Positions 1 through 8,378 of a stretch of 64,000 nt of DNA are shown piece after piece. The position numbers and the translations under genes were made by a program. Every line of letters starts with the position of its first letter. The first letter of the stretch is position 1. Below the pieces are notes generated by a model. That model searched no databases and was not told the DNA's origin. It saw only the letters and a program-made list of their open reading frames with translations. Origin of the DNA: CAZYBO01 sp964645205 (lineage in GTDB: Bacteria > Pseudomonadota > Alphaproteobacteria > Rickettsiales > SXRF01); contig CAZYBO010000001.1 in assembly GCA_964645205.1 (NCBI GenBank), positions 186,001-250,000 on the forward strand, given 5' to 3'.

Positions 1-788
1 AAGAACGCGGCATTACGCTTTCTGCCGTGCAGGATTTCGCTTCCATCACCGGCAAGGGCGTAAAAGGCACGATTGATGGCCATAGCGTGGCGCTCGGCAA
101 TGCGGCGCTCTTTTCAACGCTCGGCATTGATTCCGCACCGCTGACGGTCACCGCCGAGCAATTGCGCAGCAAAGGCCAAACCGCCATGTTCGCCGCTATC
201 GACGGCAAAGCCGCCGCCGTCATCAGCGTCGCCGACCCGATCAAGGCCACCACGCCGGAAGCGCTTAAGGCACTGAAGGCGGAAGGCTTGCACATTGTCA
301 TGTTGACCGGCGACAGCAAGGCCACCGCTCAAGCCATCGCTACGCAACTCGGTATCGATGATTTTGAAGCAGAAGTGTTGCCCGAACGCAAAAGTGAAGT
401 CGTGCGCCAATTACAAATGCAAGGCCGCAAAGTGGCAATGGCCGGGGACGGAGTAAACGACGCACCCGCTTTAGCGCAGGCGCAGGTGGGCATTGCGATG
501 GGCACCGGCACCGATGTTGCGATGGAAAGCGCCGGTGTGACGCTGGTGAAAGGCGATCTGGTCGGCATCGTGCGCGCACGGCGCCTAAGCCATGCCACGA
601 TGCGCAATATCCGGCAGAACCTATTCTTCGCCTTTATTTATAATGCGTTGGGCGTGCCGGTGGCGGCGGGCATGCTTTATCCGTTCTTCGGCATTTTACT
701 CAGCCCGGTGATCGCCAGTGCGGCGATGGCCTTAAGCTCGGTGTCGGTCGTCATGAACGCCTCGCGCCTCAAGCGCGTGAAATTGTAA
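1..788 (+). CDS. copA: Copper-type P1B ATPase, C-terminal part
   Basis: Inner-membrane cation-exporting ATPase; the gene enters from the left edge and is read in frame from base 3, so the transmembrane core and phosphorylation site lie outside the window. Visible are the end of the nucleotide-binding domain (TGKGV), the hinge motif MLTGD and the GDGVNDAPAL motif of the P domain, then the last membrane helices with a Met/Ser-rich stretch (ALSSVSVVMNASRL) typical of Cu(I) ATPases. The family exports Cu(I)/Ag(I) from the cytosol. The next gene begins 9 bases downstream and encodes a His-rich lipoprotein. Copper rather than another soft metal is inferred from the C-terminal motif. Confidence 0.9.
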   Translation, partial: ERGITLSAVQDFASITGKGVKGTIDGHSVALGNAALFSTLGIDSAPLTVTAEQLRSKGQTAMFAAIDGKAAAVISVADPIKATTPEALKALKAEGLHIVMLTGDSKATAQAIATQLGIDDFEAEVLPERKSEVVRQLQMQGRKVAMAGDGVNDAPALAQAQVGIAMGTGTDVAMESAGVTLVKGDLVGIVRARRLSHATMRNIRQNLFFAFIYNALGVPVAAGMLYPFFGILLSPVIASAAMALSSVSVVMNASRLKRVKL

Positions 789-797
789 GGGGCGCGT

Positions 798-1031
798 ATG
801 CGGAAAAAGAGCAACCTTCCGGTCTTTCTCTCTTTGCTCATGCTGGCCGCCTGCGCGCCTAAAATGCACGAAGGCAAATACACGCACGAGGAATATTGGG
901 GGAATGAAATTCACCGGGGGCATGACATGGACTATGTGCGCCATGACGCCGGGCACGGGTTAGACTGCGGAGCCAGCGGCACGCTGCTGGATCATTGCGA
1001 CGACGATAGCGATATGCATCGGCACCACTGA
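798..1031 (+). CDS. Small His/Asp-rich lipoprotein
   Basis: A 77-residue protein with a short signal peptide ending in a lipobox (LMLAAC, Cys at about residue 19), so it should be lipid-anchored and face the periplasm. The mature part carries many His and Asp residues and two Cys (GLDCGASG, LDHCDDD), ending in HRHH. It starts 9 bases after the copper ATPase stop and is probably cotranscribed. Metal capture next to the exporter is an inference from composition and position; I recognise no family. Confidence 0.7.
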   Translation: MRKKSNLPVFLSLLMLAACAPKMHEGKYTHEEYWGNEIHRGHDMDYVRHDAGHGLDCGASGTLLDHCDDDSDMHRHH

Positions 1032-1060
1032 CCATAGGAATTTAAAAAGGAGACAAAACC

Positions 1061-2911
1061 ATGCCTGCGACAGCGAAGAAGAAAGTCGAAAACGTAATAC
1101 AGAAAGAAAAGACAGCTGCGGAGGAATGCGCAAAGGCCGGGATATGCGCTTTTTGCGGACAGCACAAGCATCTGCCCGTCATTGAGCGCGCTACCCAGGA
1201 AACCCCGGCTTTTGACCGCCAGCTGCATGCCTCCATGTCGAAGATATTCGGTCTGTCACCGGCGGCGCTGGCCACGGCATGGTTCGACTGGGCGGCACAT
1301 CTGGCAATCGCTCCCGGCAGGCAGGCGGAACTGGCGAAAAACGCCGGAGAAAAGGCGGTGCTGCTGGCCAATTACCTGACGCATATGGCGGCGGGCTGCA
1401 AAACGCCTGCCTGCTGCGCGCATCCGCTGCCGCAGGATCGCCGCTTCAATGACGAAGGCTGGCAAAACTGGCCGTATAATATTTATCAACAGGCATTTCT
1501 GCTGACCGAGCAATGGTGGCAGGAAGCGACCGGTAGCGTGCGCGGCGTGACCCGGCATCATTCGGACGTCGTGCCGTTTCTCACACGCCAGTGGATCGAC
1601 ATGTTCTCGCCTCTGAATTTTCCTCTGACCAATCCGCGCGTAGCGCAGGCCGCTACCGAAAAAGGCGGCATGAATTTTATCAAGGGCGCGGAGAATTATC
1701 TGGATGACCTGTCGCGGCTGATTACCCAGGCACCACCCGCAGGCACGGAAGAATACAAAGTGGGCGGGAATATCGCCATAACCAAAGGCAAAGTCGTCTA
1801 TCAGAACCGGCTGATCGAACTGATCCAGTATGCGCCTGCTACCAAGGAAGTGTACGCCGAGCCGGTGCTGATCGTCCCCGCCTGGATCATGAAATACTAC
1901 ATACTCGACCTGTCGCCGGAAAATTCTCTGGTCAAATATCTGGTCGGGCGAGGCCACACCGTGTTCATGATTTCGTGGAAAAACCCCGATGCCGGTGACC
2001 GTGAACTTGGATTCGAGGAATACCTGAATCTTGGCGTGATGGAGGCATTAAAGGCCGTCACCGCCATTGTGCCGGAACAGAAAGTACATGCGGTCGGATA
2101 CTGCCTTGGCGGCACGCTGCTTTCGATTGCCGCCTCTGCAATGGCCCGCGACGGCGATGAACGCTTAAAAAGCATAACGCTATTCGCCGCGCAGGTGGAT
2201 TTCGAGGAAGCCGGGGAGCTGCTGCTGTTCGTCGATGAAAGCCAGCTGGCGTTTCTGGAAGACGTAATGTGGGAACAGGGCTATCTGGACAAGAAGCATA
2301 TGGCGGGCACCTTCCAGATGCTGCGCTCCCACGACTTGGTATGGTCGCGCATCGTCGAACAATACATGCTTGGCAACCGTCCATCCCTCAATGACCTGAT
2401 GGCCTGGAACGCCGATGCCACCCGCATGCCGTACCGCATGCATTCGGAATATCTGCGGAGCCTTTTCCTCAATAACGACCTGTCCGAAGGGCGGTTTACC
2501 GTGGACGGCAAATCGATTTCACTGACGGATATACGGGTGCCGGTTTTCGCCGTCAGCACGCAGCGCGATCACGTCGCCCCGTGGCATTCCGTCTATAAAA
2601 TCCGCCACTTTACCGATACGGATGTGACCTTCCTACTCACCAGCGGCGGGCATAATGCCGGAATTGTCAGCGAACCCGGACACCCGCGCCGCAGTTATCA
2701 GGTTTCCACCTTCAAACACACCGACAAGCATATCGCACCGGAAACATGGCGGGGAAAAACGCCCTCTCACGAAGGTTCGTGGTGGCCTGAATGGTGCAAA
2801 TGGCTGGGTGATCACTCGAAAAACAAAGAAAAACCACCGGCAATGGGCGCTCCCAATAAGGGATATAAGGTCTTGCGCGATGCTCCGGGTGAATATGTGA
2901 TGATGCAGTAA
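1061..2911 (+). CDS. phaC: Class I polyhydroxyalkanoate synthase
   Basis: Polymerises (R)-3-hydroxyacyl-CoA into PHA granules in the cytoplasm. It has 616 residues, normal for class I. The lipase-like box GYCLGG holds the nucleophile near Cys348; Asp near 503 (QRDHVAPW) and His near 531 (GGHNAG) complete the triad. The first 100 residues form the usual variable N-terminal domain, here preceded by a Lys/Glu-rich stretch and a CAFC pair. The ATG follows a strong AAGGAG box. The reductase gene begins 12 bases downstream; no thiolase (phaA) is in this cluster. Confidence 0.96.
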   Translation: MPATAKKKVENVIQKEKTAAEECAKAGICAFCGQHKHLPVIERATQETPAFDRQLHASMSKIFGLSPAALATAWFDWAAHLAIAPGRQAELAKNAGEKAVLLANYLTHMAAGCKTPACCAHPLPQDRRFNDEGWQNWPYNIYQQAFLLTEQWWQEATGSVRGVTRHHSDVVPFLTRQWIDMFSPLNFPLTNPRVAQAATEKGGMNFIKGAENYLDDLSRLITQAPPAGTEEYKVGGNIAITKGKVVYQNRLIELIQYAPATKEVYAEPVLIVPAWIMKYYILDLSPENSLVKYLVGRGHTVFMISWKNPDAGDRELGFEEYLNLGVMEALKAVTAIVPEQKVHAVGYCLGGTLLSIAASAMARDGDERLKSITLFAAQVDFEEAGELLLFVDESQLAFLEDVMWEQGYLDKKHMAGTFQMLRSHDLVWSRIVEQYMLGNRPSLNDLMAWNADATRMPYRMHSEYLRSLFLNNDLSEGRFTVDGKSISLTDIRVPVFAVSTQRDHVAPWHSVYKIRHFTDTDVTFLLTSGGHNAGIVSEPGHPRRSYQVSTFKHTDKHIAPETWRGKTPSHEGSWWPEWCKWLGDHSKNKEKPPAMGAPNKGYKVLRDAPGEYVMMQ

Positions 2912-2923
2912 AGGAATTAAACA

Positions 2924-3652
2924 ATGACGGACAGATTAGTTTTGGTAACCGGCGGCACTACAGGAATCGGCGCGGCCATTTGCAAGGATTTGAAAGAAGC
3001 CGGGTACAGGGTCGCCGCCAGTTATGTCAGCAATGACGAGGCGGCGCAGCAATTCGAGCGGGAAACAGGCATCAAAACCTACAAGTGGGATGTGACGTCT
3101 CCGGATGGATGTGCAAAAGGCGTGGGAAGTATTTGCAGCGATTTCGGCAGCACTGTGGAAATCCTGATCAATAATGCCGGTATCATCCGTGACGGCATAA
3201 TGCATAAAATGCCTATTGAGAATTGGGATAGCGTGATCGCTACCGATCTTTCGGCATGCTTTTATATGTCGCGCGTGGTCATCCCGGCTATGCGTGAAAA
3301 GAGTTTCGGGCGAATTGTCAATATCAGCTCGGTAAACGCACAATTAGGACAGATCGGCCAGACCAACTACTCCGCCGCGAAGGCGGGTATATTAGGATTC
3401 ACCAAGGCGCTTGCCCGCGAAAGTGCTTCCAAAGGCATTACGGTGAACGCAGTCGCGCCGGGCTATACCGATACCGCTATGCTGAGAGGCGTGCCGGAAG
3501 ATGTGCTAAAATCCTTGATTGCGCAGATTCCGCTGCGGAGGCTTGCCACACCCGAAGAGATTGCGCATGCAGTGTTGTTTCTAGTGTCCGATAAGTCCGG
3601 CTCCATTACCGGGGAAACGCTCTCGGTCAATGGCGGATATCACATGGAATAG
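2924..3652 (+). CDS. phaB: Acetoacetyl-CoA reductase (SDR family)
   Basis: A 242-residue short-chain dehydrogenase/reductase. It has the N-terminal dinucleotide motif TGGTTGIG, the NNAG motif, the catalytic Ser in NISSVN and the YSAAK Tyr/Lys pair, and ends with the Gly-rich SITGETLSVNGGYH. Its position directly behind phaC and its length fit PhaB, which reduces acetoacetyl-CoA to (R)-3-hydroxybutyryl-CoA for polymerisation. A FabG-type role in fatty-acid synthesis cannot be excluded from sequence alone, since the two are close relatives. Confidence 0.9.
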   Translation: MTDRLVLVTGGTTGIGAAICKDLKEAGYRVAASYVSNDEAAQQFERETGIKTYKWDVTSPDGCAKGVGSICSDFGSTVEILINNAGIIRDGIMHKMPIENWDSVIATDLSACFYMSRVVIPAMREKSFGRIVNISSVNAQLGQIGQTNYSAAKAGILGFTKALARESASKGITVNAVAPGYTDTAMLRGVPEDVLKSLIAQIPLRRLATPEEIAHAVLFLVSDKSGSITGETLSVNGGYHME

Positions 3653-3686
3653 ATATTTTTTATAGTATGCAACAAGGAGCAAAAAA

Positions 3687-4457
3687 ATGACCGGGCAGTT
3701 GAAAGGAAAGAAAGGGCTGGTTGTTGGCATCGCTAACGACAAATCCATCGCATGGGGTTGCGCGAAGGCCTTTCGCGAAGCCGGTGCGGAGCTGGCCGTT
3801 ACCTATCTGAACGAAAAGGCCGAACCACATGTGCGTCCGCTGGCCGAACAGGTCAAGGCTCCCATCATTGCGCCGCTGGACGTGCGGGATGATGGGCAGA
3901 TGGAAGCGCTGTTCAACACGATAGAAAAGACGTGGGGAAAACTCGATTTTCTGCTGCACGCCATCGCCTTCGCGCCCAAAGAGGATTTGCATGGCCGCGT
4001 CGCCGACTGCTCGCGGGAGGGATTCCTCACGGCGATGGACATTTCCTGTTATTCGTTCATCCGCCTCGCGCATCTGGCCGAGCCGCTGATGAAGGACGGC
4101 GGCTGCCTGTTGACCTTAAGCTACCACGGCGCACAGAAGGTGGTGGAAAACTACAATCTGATGGGGCCGGTCAAAGCGGCGCTGGAAGGAACCGTGCGCG
4201 AGCTTGCTTCCGAACTCGGCGCAAAGAATATCCGCGTTAACGCCCTTTCGCCAGGGCCGGTCGCCACGCGCGCGGCGGGCGGCATTACCCATTTCGACGC
4301 TCTGCTGGAACTGGCGAAACAGAAATCGCCGGAACATGAACTGATCTGCATCGATTGCGTCGGCGCGTATGCCCGCTTCCTGGTGAGTGACGAGGCGCGG
4401 CTGGTCACCGGCAGCACGGCTTACGTCGATGCCGGATTTAACATTATGGCAGGCTAA
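3687..4457 (+). CDS. fabI: Enoyl-[acyl-carrier-protein] reductase, FabI type
   Basis: A 256-residue divergent SDR with FabI hallmarks: GIANDKSIAWG near the N-terminus, the LTLSYHGAQ segment and the YNLMGPVKAAL Tyr-(x6)-Lys catalytic motif, and a C-terminal VDAGFNIMAG. The family reduces trans-2-enoyl-ACP with NADH. It sits between phaB and the MaoC/phosphotransacylase fusion rather than with fatty-acid genes. A substrate other than ACP, such as crotonyl-CoA, is therefore possible; this is inference. An AAGGAG-type box precedes the ATG. Confidence 0.9.
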   Translation: MTGQLKGKKGLVVGIANDKSIAWGCAKAFREAGAELAVTYLNEKAEPHVRPLAEQVKAPIIAPLDVRDDGQMEALFNTIEKTWGKLDFLLHAIAFAPKEDLHGRVADCSREGFLTAMDISCYSFIRLAHLAEPLMKDGGCLLTLSYHGAQKVVENYNLMGPVKAALEGTVRELASELGAKNIRVNALSPGPVATRAAGGITHFDALLELAKQKSPEHELICIDCVGAYARFLVSDEARLVTGSTAYVDAGFNIMAG

Positions 4458-4470
4458 AAAGGAGAACAGG

Positions 4471-5901
4471 ATGGATGGATATATTGAAAACAAAATCTTC
4501 GATGAAATCGAGGTGGGCGATTCGGCCTCCGTCGAGCACACGCTGACGCAAAAAGACATCCAGCTGTTCGCCGTGATGTCCGGCGACGTGAACCCGGCGC
4601 ATCTGGACGAGGAATATGCCAGAAGTGATCTGTTCCACAAGATCATCGCCCACGGCATGTGGGGCGGGTCGCTGATTTCCACCGTGCTCGGCACTCAACT
4701 GCCGGGGCCGGGAACGATTTACCTGCACCAGGATTTTGATTTTCTGAAACCCGTCGGCATCGGCGATACCATTACCGCCCGCGTGACGGTAACAAAGAAA
4801 GACGAAAAGAAACACCGGCTGACGCTTACCTGCGTCTGCCTTAATCAGAACGGCAAGGAAGTCATCACCGGCACCGCCGAAGTGATCGCGCCCACCGAAA
4901 AAGTCAAACGTAAGCGCATCCGGTTGCCTGAGATTGAGTTTAAGGAGGAAGAATGCCCGAACCACCACCGCGTGATCTGCTTCGCCGAAGGATTACCGCC
5001 GCTGAAAGTGGCGGTGGTGCATCCGGTGGACGTCCCCTCGCTGAAAGGTGCAGTAGCCGCCGCCGAAGCAGGTATTATCGAGGCGGTGTTGATCGGGCCG
5101 GAAGCCAAGATACGGGCAGTTGCCGAAGAAGCAAAGATCGATATTTCCCCCTATACGATTATTGCCACGCCGCATAGCCACGCGGCGGCGGAAATCGCCG
5201 TGCGGATGGCACGCGAAGGCAAGGTGGAAGCATTGATGAAAGGCAAGCTGCATACCGATGAGCTGATGCGCGCGGTTATGGACAAGGAAAACGGCCTGCG
5301 TACCGGCAGGCGCATGAGCCACGTCTTCATGGCCGATATCCCAAAATTTCCGCGTGCTCTGTACGTTACCGACGCCGCCATCAACATCGCGCCCGACCTG
5401 ACGATCAAGCAGGACATCGTGCAGAATGCCATCGATCTGTTCCTGGTCGTGGAAGATCGCGCCCCGCGCGTCGCCCTGCTATCGGCGGTGGAAACCGTCA
5501 ATCAGGATATCCCCTCGACGCTCGACGCCACCGCGCTGTGCAAAATGGCCGAGCGCGGGCAGATCACCGGCGCGTTGCTGGACGGGCCGCTGGCCTTCGA
5601 CAACGCCATTTCCGAGGAAGCCGCCGAGATCAAAGGCATCAACTCTCAGGTGGCAGGCAAGGCCGACATTCTGGTTATGCCGGATCTGGAATCGGGCAAT
5701 ATTCTGCTCAAACAGCTGGTATTGTTCTCCGGCGCGCATACGGCGGGCATCGTGATGGGCGCACAGGTGCCGATCATCCTCACCAGCCGCGCCAGCGGAG
5801 ACATCGCCCGTAAAGCGTCCTGTGCCCTGGCACTGCTTGTCGCTCGGGGCCGACGCGCCAGTCGAAAGGAAAAAGAATCATGCCATCACCACGCGGCGTA
5901 A
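4471..5901 (+). CDS. Bifunctional MaoC-like enoyl-CoA hydratase / phosphate acetyl(butyryl)transferase
   Basis: A 476-residue fusion. Residues about 1-140 are a MaoC hot-dog domain with the (R)-hydratase signature (MSGDVNPAHLDEEYA then IAHGMWGGSL). From about 160 to the end is a phosphotransacylase domain (VHPVDVPSLKGAVAAAEAG, MKGKLHTDELMRAVMD). The start at 4471 follows AAAAGGAGAAC; a longer in-frame upstream start lacks such a site and overlaps fabI. It would hydrate or dehydrate (R)-3-hydroxyacyl-CoA and exchange acyl-CoA with acyl-phosphate for the kinase encoded next, whose start lies 22 bases inside this gene. Confidence 0.92.
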   Translation: MDGYIENKIFDEIEVGDSASVEHTLTQKDIQLFAVMSGDVNPAHLDEEYARSDLFHKIIAHGMWGGSLISTVLGTQLPGPGTIYLHQDFDFLKPVGIGDTITARVTVTKKDEKKHRLTLTCVCLNQNGKEVITGTAEVIAPTEKVKRKRIRLPEIEFKEEECPNHHRVICFAEGLPPLKVAVVHPVDVPSLKGAVAAAEAGIIEAVLIGPEAKIRAVAEEAKIDISPYTIIATPHSHAAAEIAVRMAREGKVEALMKGKLHTDELMRAVMDKENGLRTGRRMSHVFMADIPKFPRALYVTDAAINIAPDLTIKQDIVQNAIDLFLVVEDRAPRVALLSAVETVNQDIPSTLDATALCKMAERGQITGALLDGPLAFDNAISEEAAEIKGINSQVAGKADILVMPDLESGNILLKQLVLFSGAHTAGIVMGAQVPIILTSRASGDIARKASCALALLVARGRRASRKEKESCHHHAA

Positions 5902-7055
5902 AATCTTATCCGTGCCTGGTCATCAATGCCGGAAGCTCCTCGGTCAAGTTCAGCGTGTTCGATCTCGCCAGTGATATGCTGCTGTTCAAGGACGAAATTG
6001 AGCGCGTAGATTCTATCGAGGGAGCAATAAAGCTGATAGCGGAAAGATTACATCAGGCGGGCCATGCGGATATTAAAGCCATAGGCCACCGCGTTGCGCA
6101 TGGAGGCGAGCGTTTCCGGGATGCGGCGCTCATTGACGATGCGCTTGTCAAAATCATCGAAGAATACACCCCGCTTGCACCGCTGCACAATCCTCCCATT
6201 CTGGCAGGTATCGCCATGACGCGCCAGCGCTGGCCGGACGTGCCGCAGGTGGCGGTGTTCGATACGGCATTTCACCAGACCATGCCGCCCCGCGCCACCA
6301 CCTATGCCGTGCCGGAAGCATGGCGGGAGATGGGGTTGCGGCGCTACGGCTTCCACGGCACCTCGCATAAATACGTCATGCAGCGGGTGGGACAGGAGCT
6401 TGGTGCATCGCCTGCCGATCTTCGCATTATCAGCTGCCATCTTGGAAATGGTGCCAGCGTCTGCGCCATCGACCGGGGCGCATCGGTGGACACCTCGATG
6501 GGCATGACGGCGCTGGAGGGGCTGGTGATGGGCACCCGCTCCGGTGATGTCGATCCCGGCATCTTCGCCTATTTGAAACGCGCGCTTGGGCTTTCCGTCG
6601 AACAGATCGAAGAGGCGCTTTATAAGAAAAGCGGCTTGGCGGCGCTATCCGGTTTCGGTAACGACATGCGCGATATCGAAAAGCAAGCGGCGGAAGGCAA
6701 TGCGAAAGCACAGCTTGCCATCGAAGTCTATGCTTACCGCACGCGTAAATATATCGGCGCTTATGCCGCCGCGATGGGCGGGTGCGACGTGCTGGCCTTC
6801 ACCGGCGGCATCGGCGAGAACTCGGCAGGGGTGCGCTCGCACATCTGCCGGGGACTGGAATTCATGGGGCTGGATTTCGACGAGGAAAAAAATCGGCAGG
6901 TAAAGCTGGAAGGATTTGAAGCGCCGCAGCTTCAGCGCTCCGGCTCCCGCGTCCGCGTCATGGTGACACAAACCCGCGAACAATGGATGATCGCGCAGGA
7001 AACCGCCCGCATCTGCGGCAATCAACAGAAACTCAAGGAGACAGGCAATGGCTAA
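5880..7055 (+). CDS. ackA: Acetate (or butyrate) kinase
   Basis: A 391-residue ASKHA-fold kinase with the acetate-kinase motifs in order: INAGSSSVKF, VFDTAFHQTMP, GFHGTSHKYV, CHLGNGASVCA, GTRSGDVDPG and FTGGIGEN. It converts acyl-phosphate plus ADP to the acid plus ATP. It overlaps the phosphotransacylase gene by 22 bases, showing tight coupling. AckA is the default call; butyrate kinase activity is possible given the MaoC/FabI neighbours. An AGGAAAAAG box lies before the ATG. Confidence 0.95.
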   Translation: MPSPRGVKSYPCLVINAGSSSVKFSVFDLASDMLLFKDEIERVDSIEGAIKLIAERLHQAGHADIKAIGHRVAHGGERFRDAALIDDALVKIIEEYTPLAPLHNPPILAGIAMTRQRWPDVPQVAVFDTAFHQTMPPRATTYAVPEAWREMGLRRYGFHGTSHKYVMQRVGQELGASPADLRIISCHLGNGASVCAIDRGASVDTSMGMTALEGLVMGTRSGDVDPGIFAYLKRALGLSVEQIEEALYKKSGLAALSGFGNDMRDIEKQAAEGNAKAQLAIEVYAYRTRKYIGAYAAAMGGCDVLAFTGGIGENSAGVRSHICRGLEFMGLDFDEEKNRQVKLEGFEAPQLQRSGSRVRVMVTQTREQWMIAQETARICGNQQKLKETGNG

Positions 7056-7152
7056 AACTGCAACGCGCTTGATGGCGACGGTGAAAAAGGAGAACTGCAC
7101 GAAATTCCCGGATAGCGCCGAGAAACAGTGGTTCGGGTTAATATATGGATAA
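7048..7152 (+). CDS. Possible 34-residue peptide overlapping the ackA stop
   Basis: An ATG at 7048 follows AAGGAGACAGGCA and opens a 34-codon frame that overlaps the ackA stop in another frame. The product is basic with one Cys and ends FGLIYG. I recognise no family. The good ribosome site and translational-coupling geometry favour translation; the length makes chance possible. It could also be the remnant of a longer gene. Confidence 0.35.
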   Translation: MAKTATRLMATVKKENCTKFPDSAEKQWFGLIYG

Positions 7153-7171
7153 GTAAATCAGGAAAAATCGC

Positions 7172-7483
7172 GTGTTCAAACAATCTTATTTTAATTTTAC
7201 GGCAAGTTTTGGGGAGTTGAATCCTTACGAGCTGGATCATGTCTGCGAGGTTATGTACAAAAAATTTCAGCAGCTGGCGGGAGAAATGAAAACCAACGGC
7301 GATGGTGATCTTTCCTTCTCCGAACAGGACGTCAAGCATGTGCTGGTTAAAACAATGATCGAAGTCAGGGTTTTTCTGGCCGAGCATCGCAAAGAGGAAG
7401 CGGAACGGCTGCTGGAGGCCACCAGAAAAACAACCTACGCTGCGGATATGCAGGCAATAGAACGTGGGATTGATGAGCAATAA
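7172..7483 (+). CDS. Conserved small protein, paralog 1
   Basis: A 103-residue, mostly helical, charged protein starting at GTG after a CAGGAAAAA box. It shares with the next gene the segment S-Y-x-x-F-x-x-S-F-x-x-L-x-P-Y-E-L-D-H-x-C-E-x-M and a similar overall plan (an x-V-x-x-x-M-x-E-V helix, then a Lys/Glu-rich end). No signal peptide or membrane segment is visible. The function is unknown. It lies downstream of the PHA/acetate operon and could be its last part. Confidence 0.7.
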   Translation: MFKQSYFNFTASFGELNPYELDHVCEVMYKKFQQLAGEMKTNGDGDLSFSEQDVKHVLVKTMIEVRVFLAEHRKEEAERLLEATRKTTYAADMQAIERGIDEQ

Positions 7484-7549
7484 AAATCCCTGTTGATTAA
7501 ATCTAAGGTTGTGTTTATAATAGTCAACCTATCTCATAGGTTGTATTTT

Positions 7550-7900
7550 ATGATCCGAAAATCCTATCTCGACTTCGTATCCAGTTTCTCCCGGCTCAGT
7601 CCCTATGAACTGGATCATTTTTGCGAGGCAATGCACGTCAATTTTGAAGAAATGCTCGCGCAGCACTCGGAAGAAAATCGCGTGCCGGTCTCCTGCTCGA
7701 TTCAAAATATCAAGGAAGTCGTTACCCGCGCCATGCGGGAAGTGCAGATTGAACTGGCCGAAGGACACATGCAGGACGCGCAGTTCAAACTAGAAAAGGC
7801 GAAGGCCGTGACTTTCGCACCCCGCAAGATCAGTGATGAGGACGTGCAAAGAGTGCTAAAACAAAGAGAAGCGATGGTCAGAAACGTTTCTGCCGGATAA
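7550..7900 (+). CDS. Conserved small protein, paralog 2
   Basis: A 116-residue protein starting at the ATG at 7550 (MIRKSY); a longer in-frame start at 7493 is less likely because the shared domain begins at SYLDF. It shares the LSPYELDHFCEAM segment with the preceding gene, so the two arose by tandem duplication. It carries an extra C-terminal tail of about 20 residues. No known family is recognised. It is the last chromosomal gene before prophage A. Confidence 0.7.
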   Translation: MIRKSYLDFVSSFSRLSPYELDHFCEAMHVNFEEMLAQHSEENRVPVSCSIQNIKEVVTRAMREVQIELAEGHMQDAQFKLEKAKAVTFAPRKISDEDVQRVLKQREAMVRNVSAG

Positions 7901-7928
7901 AAAGCCGCAAAACATTTGTTCTGCGGCT
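7898..7928 (-). terminator. Rho-independent terminator of prophage A late operon
   Basis: On the minus strand, a 7-bp stem (AGCCGCA / TGCGGCT) with a 12-nt loop is followed by a T-run. It lies just past the lysozyme stop codon, and the stem also touches the end of the convergent chromosomal gene. Confidence 0.75.
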
Positions 7929-7943
7929 ATGGAAAATAGATAA

Positions 7944-8378
7944 TTAAGTCTGATAAAGCGCGGCTTCCGCCTGGCGGCGGCGGATCAGGCCGTTCAGTTT
8001 CCGGCCGCCCGCCCATACCCAGCGCAGAAACTCCGCCGCCGCGTCCTCGTGATCTTCGCGGTTCACTTTCCGCCGCAGCGTCGACCGTTGCAGCGCACCG
8101 GCGCCGAGATTGAAGGTGAAGGACACCAGCGCGTCGAATTGACCGTCCGTCAGCGGCACGGAAATCAGGCGCAGCACGGCGCGTTCCGCCGTTTCCACGT
8201 CGACCGTCAGAATTTCCGTTGCCTCGTCCTCGGTAATCGGCTGGCGGAAGGCGTCGGGGTTCTTCACCACATGGCCGTATCCCACCGTGAGATATGCAGC
8301 CGGACAAAGATACGGCACGGCGGAAAACCCCTCGAAGCGGCGGATCAGCCGCAGGCCGTCTTCGCTGGTGTGCCTCAT
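7944..8378 (-). CDS. Phage endolysin, GH24 lysozyme (prophage A)
   Basis: A 144-residue muramidase that cleaves peptidoglycan glycan strands at lysis. It has the E-x8-C-x5-T catalytic spacing (Glu16, Cys25, Thr31 in RFEG...CPAAYLT), the VGYGH motif and FTFNLGAGAL. The start at 8378 overlaps the holin stop as ATGA; the longer upstream frame is the holin gene in another phase. A close homolog occurs in remnant B at 48.2-48.7 kb. No signal peptide is seen, so export depends on the holin. Confidence 0.93.
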   Translation of the reverse strand: MRHTSEDGLRLIRRFEGFSAVPYLCPAAYLTVGYGHVVKNPDAFRQPITEDEATEILTVDVETAERAVLRLISVPLTDGQFDALVSFTFNLGAGALQRSTLRRKVNREDHEDAAAEFLRWVWAGGRKLNGLIRRRQAEAALYQT

